A stretch of DNA of 56,015 bases from Fibrobacter sp. (GTDB lineage Bacteria > Fibrobacterota > Fibrobacteria > Fibrobacterales > Fibrobacteraceae). The stretch lies in assembly GCA_017965445.1 (NCBI GenBank), contig JAGCPZ010000069.1:1-56015 (forward strand), given 5' to 3'. Shown here one piece after another: positions 52,204-56,015 of this stretch. The notes beneath the pieces are model-generated. The model saw nothing but the letters and a program-made list of their open reading frames with translations, had not been told where the DNA came from and made no database searches. The stretch's first letter is position 1, and every line of letters starts with the position of its first letter. The translations under genes were made by a program, and so were the position numbers.

Positions 52204-52400
52204 AGTGGTTGGTGGTTAGTGGTTAGTAGGAAGTAGGCGGTAGGAAGTAGGAAGTTTTTTATAATCGCGGCTTCGCCGCCTAACTAATCCTCTCTACTGT
52301 TTACTGCGCTTTGGGCTTTCTTATTTTGCTATGCTCATACCTCAAAGGTCGCTTTTGCGACCGTGCTCATACCTCATAGCCTAGCGCCGTAGGCGCTAGT
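52204..52400. repeat. Intergenic repeat cluster (R3, R4, R6 words and GC hairpins)
   Basis: The 235 bases between nadA and the phosphatase contain no gene. They hold GTGGTTAG words, an AGTAGGAAGT tract (52225-52255), ATAATCGCGGCTTCGCCGCC (also near 53308), GGTCGC-TTTT-GCGACC between two CTCATACCTCA words, and TAGCGCC-GTA-GGCGCTA (52382-52398). The last hairpin includes the stop codon of the phosphatase gene. Confidence 0.75.
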
Positions 52401-53226
52401 ACCCCGCCCATTCGGCGCTTATAGAAGGGCTTGCTTCGCGGATGTTTTTTTCTTCGGCAGTCTCTTCTTTGCGGGCGATGTCGCCGCTTGCGATTTTCGC
52501 CTTGATTTCGTCGAATGTTTTTGGCGGGACGGAATCGGGGGAGTTGTCGCCGAGCACTTTGCAGGGGGCGACTTCGGATTCTTTAGCCTTGTCCTTGACG
52601 GGCGTGTATTCGCGGAGGGCGTTGACGGTGTAGAACTTGTCTTCTTCCGGGCACCAGGCGGTGAGCGCTTTGCCGTAGCAACAGCCGGAATCGAGTCCGA
52701 TGAATCCGGGAATATGTACGAAGCCTTGTTTTGCCCAATGTCCAAAGACGACCGGTTTTTCCCATTTCACCTGTTCATACCACGGTTTGTCATTCCAGTT
52801 GCGGATGGAGAGGAGCACTTCGGGGCTCATGTCTTCGAGGCGTTTTTTGCCCGGTTCAAGCCCGGCATGCACGAGCAATGCGTGCGGTGTGTCGCGCCAG
52901 AGCGGCCACGTCTTGGCGAAATCGCGGATGTGAATCCAGTCGTCGAGCGAAAGAGCCTTGAAGCGTCTCCTTTGTTTTTCAGTCCACTGACTTGGAGGTG
53001 TTTCCATCATGCGGATGAGATGTTCTTCGTGATTCCCGCGGACGGTCAAGATGCCGAGTTCTTCGACGATGCGGATGGAACGCAACGTGTCGGGACCTTT
53101 GTTGATGATATCGCCGGTCTGGTAGAGCGTATCGCTTCCACGGACGAAACCGAACTTGTCAATCATTTCGCAAAGTTCATCCGCACAACCGTGCACATCA
53201 CCGATGTATAAAGTACGTTTTGTCAA
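52396..53226 (-). CDS. Metallophosphoesterase (PPP/ApaH-like Ser/Thr phosphatase fold)
   Basis: A 276-residue calcineurin-like phosphoesterase with all metal motifs: GDVHG (9-13), GDIINKGPD (38-46), RGNHE (63-67), VHAGLEPG, and FGHWAKQ for the late histidine. The GDxHG/GDxVDRG/GNHE arrangement matches small ApaH/PrpE/PphA-type proteins, so it could act on dinucleoside tetraphosphates or phosphoproteins. The C-terminal ~70 residues are charged and less conserved. Confidence 0.85.
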   Translation of the reverse strand: MTKRTLYIGDVHGCADELCEMIDKFGFVRGSDTLYQTGDIINKGPDTLRSIRIVEELGILTVRGNHEEHLIRMMETPPSQWTEKQRRRFKALSLDDWIHIRDFAKTWPLWRDTPHALLVHAGLEPGKKRLEDMSPEVLLSIRNWNDKPWYEQVKWEKPVVFGHWAKQGFVHIPGFIGLDSGCCYGKALTAWCPEEDKFYTVNALREYTPVKDKAKESEVAPCKVLGDNSPDSVPPKTFDEIKAKIASGDIARKEETAEEKNIREASPSISAEWAGY

Positions 53227-53335
53227 AGTGGCTAGTGGTTGGTGGTTAGTGGTTAGGTAATGAGGTTTAATTAGACGAAAGACGAGAGACTAGAGACGAG
53301 AGAGGAATAATCGCGGCTTTGCCGCCAAGCATAAT

Positions 53336-53380
53336 CTTTCGTCTCTCGTCTGTAGCCGCATAGCGGCGTTCTTTCGTCTA
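53336..53380 (-). repeat. TAGACGAAAG hairpin repeat (family R2), copy 2
   Basis: Reverse copy of 36516-36560: both flanks identical (14 and 20 bases), hairpin GCCGC-TAT-GCGGC instead of GCGGC-GAA-GCCGC. A partial copy and GAGACGAGAG words lie at 53271-53300. Confidence 0.85.
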
Positions 53381-54109
53381 AAGATGCACTGCTTGTCGCA
53401 ATTTGTTCATTTCGTTTGGCGTGAGTTCGCGGTATTCGCCTGCGGGCAAGTCGCCAAGCTGAATCTGGCAATAGCTCACGCGTTTGAGGTCGCGGATTTC
53501 GTAACCGATGGCTCGCATCATGCGGCGGATTTCGCGGTTCTTGCCTTCGATGAGCACGAGTTCCGCAAATCCGTTTTCGAGATATACGTCTGTGGCAAAA
53601 GCGATTTCTTCGGGTGCGTCAGGATCTTCCGGGTCGCGGATATCGACTCCATCGACTAAGCGCTGGGCCGCAGATTCGCTGAGCTGGCGCGTTGTCCACA
53701 CGTAGTAACTGCGCGGTACTTCGAAGCTCGGGTGGGTGAGGCGGTATAGCAGTTCGCCGTCATCGGTGAACAGCAAGAGACCGCGGCTCTGCAAGTCGAG
53801 TCGTCCGACGTATTTGAAATTCTGATATCCCGGCGGCAAGTAGTCATAGACGGTACGTCGCCCTTGCGGATCGTCCTTGGTACAGACGCAACCGGCGGGC
53901 TTGTGGAACATGATGACCTTGCTCTTTTTGTTCGCGGAAACCTTGAGGAGCTTGCCATCGACTGTCACCTGGTCTTTCGATTCATCTACCTGATGACCGA
54001 GATCCGAAATAGTTTCTCCGTTCACCTGTACACGTCCATTCGCGACAAGTTCGTCTGCAGCGCGTCGGCTTGCAAAACCACTAAGAGAAATGTACTTGTT
54101 GATACGCAT
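53378..54109 (-). CDS. RsuA/RluB/RluE-family pseudouridine synthase
   Basis: Isomerises a uridine in rRNA. N-terminal S4 RNA-binding domain (MRINKYISLSGFASRRAADE, then RVQVNG). The catalytic domain has VGRLDLQSRGLLLFT with catalytic Asp105. KNREIRRMMRAIG and the closing LKRVSYCQIQLGDLPAGEYREL are family motifs. The length of 243 suits RluB-like 23S enzymes, but RsuA/RluE cannot be ruled out. The ATG follows an R2 repeat-rich gap on the far side; the stop overlaps the R2 copy by 3 bases. Confidence 0.92.
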   Translation of the reverse strand: MRINKYISLSGFASRRAADELVANGRVQVNGETISDLGHQVDESKDQVTVDGKLLKVSANKKSKVIMFHKPAGCVCTKDDPQGRRTVYDYLPPGYQNFKYVGRLDLQSRGLLLFTDDGELLYRLTHPSFEVPRSYYVWTTRQLSESAAQRLVDGVDIRDPEDPDAPEEIAFATDVYLENGFAELVLIEGKNREIRRMMRAIGYEIRDLKRVSYCQIQLGDLPAGEYRELTPNEMNKLRQAVHL

Positions 54110-54129
54110 AATCTTTTTGCTCTGTCCCC

Positions 54130-55341
54130 TTATTTGTCATCGTCGCCGACGTTTTTGTCATTCTGGTTTTCGGTTGGTGAGCCTGTCGAACCATCTTTTT
54201 TCTTCAAAAACGCCGGGCGTTTTTTCGGCTTCGGTTCCGGTTCTTTTTCAGGCGGATACAGCAAACCGAAACGCAGCCCCGCTGTACTGATTTTGAATGT
54301 TTCCACGCGGAGTTTTTCGAGAAGCGAACGCAACCAGAATAGACCGCAAATGATGACTTCGTGGCGCCCGTTTTCAAGTCCCGGCAACATGGCACGCAGT
54401 TCCTTCGAAAGGTTCGTGATGCGCGTGGTGACCGCTTCGAGATCCGAAAGACTCATTTCGAGACCTTCAATTGCTTTATAGTCAAAGACTTGCTTGTTTA
54501 AGAATACCATCGCCAGTGCCGTGCCTGTGCCGCCGATAAGATAGACGGGTTTCTTGGTCATGCCCTTGAACGAAATTTCCTTGAACGTTTCCTTGATAAA
54601 CTTCTTGTATTCCGGGCCGGGAATCGGTCCCATCGCCTTGAACATCTTGAGCGCGCCAACGGGAATCGAGAATGTCGTTTCGCCGTTGCTGAGTTCCGTG
54701 GAACCGCCGCCGATATCTATCGTGACAAAGCCTGTACCGTGCCATTCTTTCACGGAACGGTAGGTGAGCTTGCCTTCTTCTTCGCCGGTGATGACGCGCG
54801 GTTTTACCCAAATAGCCTTTTCTACCGCTTCGATGACTTCGTCCGGATTTTCAGCCTTGCGCATGGCTTCCGTCATGGCGACTGCCTTGAGGTCTGCACC
54901 CAGGGCGTGCAAGTCCATGCGGAACTTCGTCATGATTTGCACGAGTTCTTGAATGCGTTCAGGCGTGATTTTCCCGTGTTCGTAAATGTCTTCGCCAAGG
55001 CGACACACTTCGACTTTCTGGAGTTTCGGCACGAGAATCTTCCGCGGCTCGGCTTTGTGTTTTTCTGCGGGCACTTCGGCAGGCTCAGTGTCCTTGGTGC
55101 CGACTATTTCGGAGGTCTCGAAATTCGCGGATTCAGCAGATACTTCGGCAGGCTCAGCGTCCTTGGTGCCGACTATTTCGGAGGTCTCGAAATTCGCGGA
55201 TTCAGCAGATACTTCGGCAGGCTCAGAGTCCTTAGAGCAGACTGTTTCGGTTGGTGAGCTCGTCGAACCATCGAATGCTGCAATCAACAGAATGCAGCTG
55301 TGGCTCCCGATGTCGATTGTCGCTTGGAGTTTATTTTCCAC
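54130..55341 (-). CDS. Ppx/GppA-family exopolyphosphatase with repeat-derived insertion
   Basis: Actin-fold phosphatase that degrades polyphosphate or pppGpp. Core motifs: TIDIGSHSCILLIA (8-21), VKAVAMTEAMRKAEN-like sugar-phosphate loop, ITGEEEGKLTY, FVTIDIGGGSTEL and YLIGGTGTALA. A GTG start is used, overlapping the upstream gene by 11 bases. Between the first strand and VPKLQKVEVCRLGED, where the family usually has a short turn, residues about 24-100 form an insertion. It consists of a 23-residue unit (EPAEVSAESANFETSEIVGT) twice and in part a third time. The first and last stretches (DGSTSSPTET, and DGSTGSPTEN at 383-392) are encoded by a 21-base intergenic-type repeat. Confidence 0.85.
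   Translation of the reverse strand: MENKLQATIDIGSHSCILLIAAFDGSTSSPTETVCSKDSEPAEVSAESANFETSEIVGTKDAEPAEVSAESANFETSEIVGTKDTEPAEVPAEKHKAEPRKILVPKLQKVEVCRLGEDIYEHGKITPERIQELVQIMTKFRMDLHALGADLKAVAMTEAMRKAENPDEVIEAVEKAIWVKPRVITGEEEGKLTYRSVKEWHGTGFVTIDIGGGSTELSNGETTFSIPVGALKMFKAMGPIPGPEYKKFIKETFKEISFKGMTKKPVYLIGGTGTALAMVFLNKQVFDYKAIEGLEMSLSDLEAVTTRITNLSKELRAMLPGLENGRHEVIICGLFWLRSLLEKLRVETFKISTAGLRFGLLYPPEKEPEPKPKKRPAFLKKKDGSTGSPTENQNDKNVGDDDK
54172..54192 (-). repeat. GGTTCGACAGGCTCACCAACC repeat near the Ppx/GppA C-terminus
   Basis: 21 bases, matching 55249-55269 except in the centre, and the reverse of 25603-25623. It encodes GSTGSPT. Confidence 0.75.
55073..55210 (-). repeat. 69-bp tandem duplication inside the Ppx/GppA insertion
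   Basis: Two near-identical 69-base units (55073-55141, 55142-55210) and a partial third from 55211. Each unit starts with ACTTCGGCAGGCTCAG, related to the CTTCGGC.AGCTCAGG repeat core. Confidence 0.9.
55249..55269 (-). repeat. GGTTCGACGAGCTCACCAACC repeat in the Ppx/GppA N-terminus
   Basis: The partner of 54172-54192; it encodes GSTSSPT right after the first beta-strand. Confidence 0.75.
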
Positions 55342-55702
55342 CTTGAGCCTCGTCCGTTTCGTTGTGGTCGCTTTCGTCTTCTGGCTTGTTCATCTTTTTC
55401 AGCATGATGTTCTTCATCTTTTCGGCGAGGGCGCCGGGATTTGTGAGGAACTGCTTGGCGTGTGCAATCGCTTCTTCGACGACGGATTCCGAATACTTGG
55501 AACTCCATGCGGCAACGATTTCGCCGGTGGTGCTGCCCAGCGGTTTCTTTTCGCGGATTTCCTGACCCATCTTGAGAGCCAGTAAAAGCCCAAGCTCAAA
55601 AGCCTTCGGCTCTTCTTCGCTTTCAATCATCTTCTCGATGCGGGCGATGCGTTCTTCGTAAGGGATGTTCTGCGATTTGGTCAAATCTTTTTCTGAAATC
55701 AT
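55331..55702 (-). CDS. Small helical protein of unknown function
   Basis: The start at 55702 (MISEKDLTKSQ) is preferred; an upstream extension has no support. The protein has 123 residues, mostly helical, with EERIARIEKMIESEEEP, ELGLLLALKMGQEI and a C-terminal Lys/Asp/Glu-rich tail (KKMNKPEDESDHNETDE). It has no signal peptide and no known motif. It overlaps the GTG start of the Ppx/GppA gene by 11 bases, so the two are translationally linked. Confidence 0.65.
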   Translation of the reverse strand: MISEKDLTKSQNIPYEERIARIEKMIESEEEPKAFELGLLLALKMGQEIREKKPLGSTTGEIVAAWSSKYSESVVEEAIAHAKQFLTNPGALAEKMKNIMLKKMNKPEDESDHNETDEAQGGK

Positions 55703-55821
55703 GACTCTAAAAATAGTAAAGGAGTGGCAGGGTGCCAAAGGATATTATTGTTACAAAGGGTTTTGTTGAATAGAAAAAGAATGTTATGCAGGCGGGGCGC
55801 AAAGTGTTTTGTCTGATGGAA

Positions 55822-55851
55822 TAAAAAATGACCCGCAGAAATCTGCGGGTC
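55822..55851 (-). terminator. Rho-independent terminator of the Lys/Ala-rich gene
   Basis: On the minus strand GACCCGCAGA-TT-TCTGCGGGTC (10-bp perfect stem) is followed by ATTTTTTAT. It lies 24 bases after the stop at 55876. Confidence 0.9.
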
Positions 55852-55875
55852 AAGAATTTTGGGTCACAAAGAAGA

Positions 55876-56015
55876 TTACTTCTTAGCTGCAGGCTTCTTA
55901 GCAGCAGCCGGCTTCTTAGCAGCGGCGGGCTTCTTAGCAGCAGCCGGCTTCTTAGCAGCGGCGGGCTTCTTAGCAGCAGCCGGCTTCTTAGCAGCGGCGG
56001 GCTTCTTAGCAGCAG
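55876..56015 (-). CDS. 3' part of a Lys/Ala/Pro-rich repeat protein (histone H1-like tail), partial
   Basis: The window ends inside this gene. The visible 45 residues are repeats of PAAAKK ending PAAKK and a stop (TAA). The DNA alternates two 18-base versions (centre CAGCAGCCGG or CAGCGGCGGG on the plus strand), giving a 36-base higher-order repeat. Such tails occur in bacterial H1-like DNA-binding proteins and as extensions of HU or other nucleoid proteins. Without the N-terminus the family cannot be fixed. Confidence 0.75.
   Translation of the reverse strand, partial: AAKKPAAAKKPAAAKKPAAAKKPAAAKKPAAAKKPAAAKKPAAKK

Noticed and set aside
55890..56015. CRISPR-like regular repeats at the right edge
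   Set aside because: They are 18-base units without spacers, coding for PAAAKK before a stop and a terminator.

Overview
The window looks like a piece of a Fibrobacter chromosome (rumen or gut Fibrobacterota). The evidence is five tandem FISUMP domains (the Fibrobacter succinogenes major paralogous domain) in one lipoprotein, long Ser/Lys linkers, a type IX-like C-terminal sorting domain, outer-membrane biogenesis genes and an anaerobic ribonucleotide reductase. This is inference from gene families; no rRNA or other taxonomic marker lies in the window.

Layout. 1-7936: the distal half of a nuo (complex I) operon, from the tail of an upstream gene through nuoH-I-J-K-L-M-N. 7937-8218: two terminators flanking an unexplained repeat array. 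8219-15011: a minus-strand pair, a PEGA-type protein and a 1711-residue FISUMP lipoprotein. 15148-20665: a small lipoprotein, ispF, a Na/phosphate cotransporter and a Ser-rich secreted repeat protein. 20764-24780: an XPB-like helicase, a secreted cysteine-protease-like protein and tRNA-Thr(CGT). 24894-26839: a TPR membrane protein and two related small lipoproteins. 26846-31948: a minus-strand run bamD - beta-barrel protein - PHP hydrolase - rhomboid. 32013-36372: lptF-lptG-GGDEF. 36667-41210: a sodium/solute symporter, two SIMPL proteins and a quinone-reductase-like flavoprotein. 41421-44500: nrdD - stand-alone glycyl-radical peptide - nrdG. 44723-56015: outer-membrane-like protein, SGNH hydrolase, recD2, cstA with a barrel protein, nadA, metallophosphatase, pseudouridine synthase, Ppx/GppA, a small protein and the end of a Lys/Ala-rich repeat protein.

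Two things stand out. First, class III ribonucleotide reductase appears split. The 776-residue NrdD lacks the C-terminal glycyl-radical motif, and a separate 48-codon ORF (43781-43927), with its own ribosome-binding site and a different frame, carries RRITGYLVG and RVKH immediately before nrdG. The glycyl radical would then sit on a separate subunit, as YfiD/GrcA does for pyruvate formate-lyase. Tandem NrdR-like boxes precede the operon.

Second, several families of short palindromic intergenic repeats are scattered through the window, and copies appear inside reading frames without breaking them: in the Ser-rich protein, the PHP hydrolase and the Ppx/GppA protein. One copy supplies the start codon region of recD2. 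This resembles the logic of Rickettsia palindromic elements, but the families here are different. One repeat pair shows compensatory changes that preserve a hairpin.
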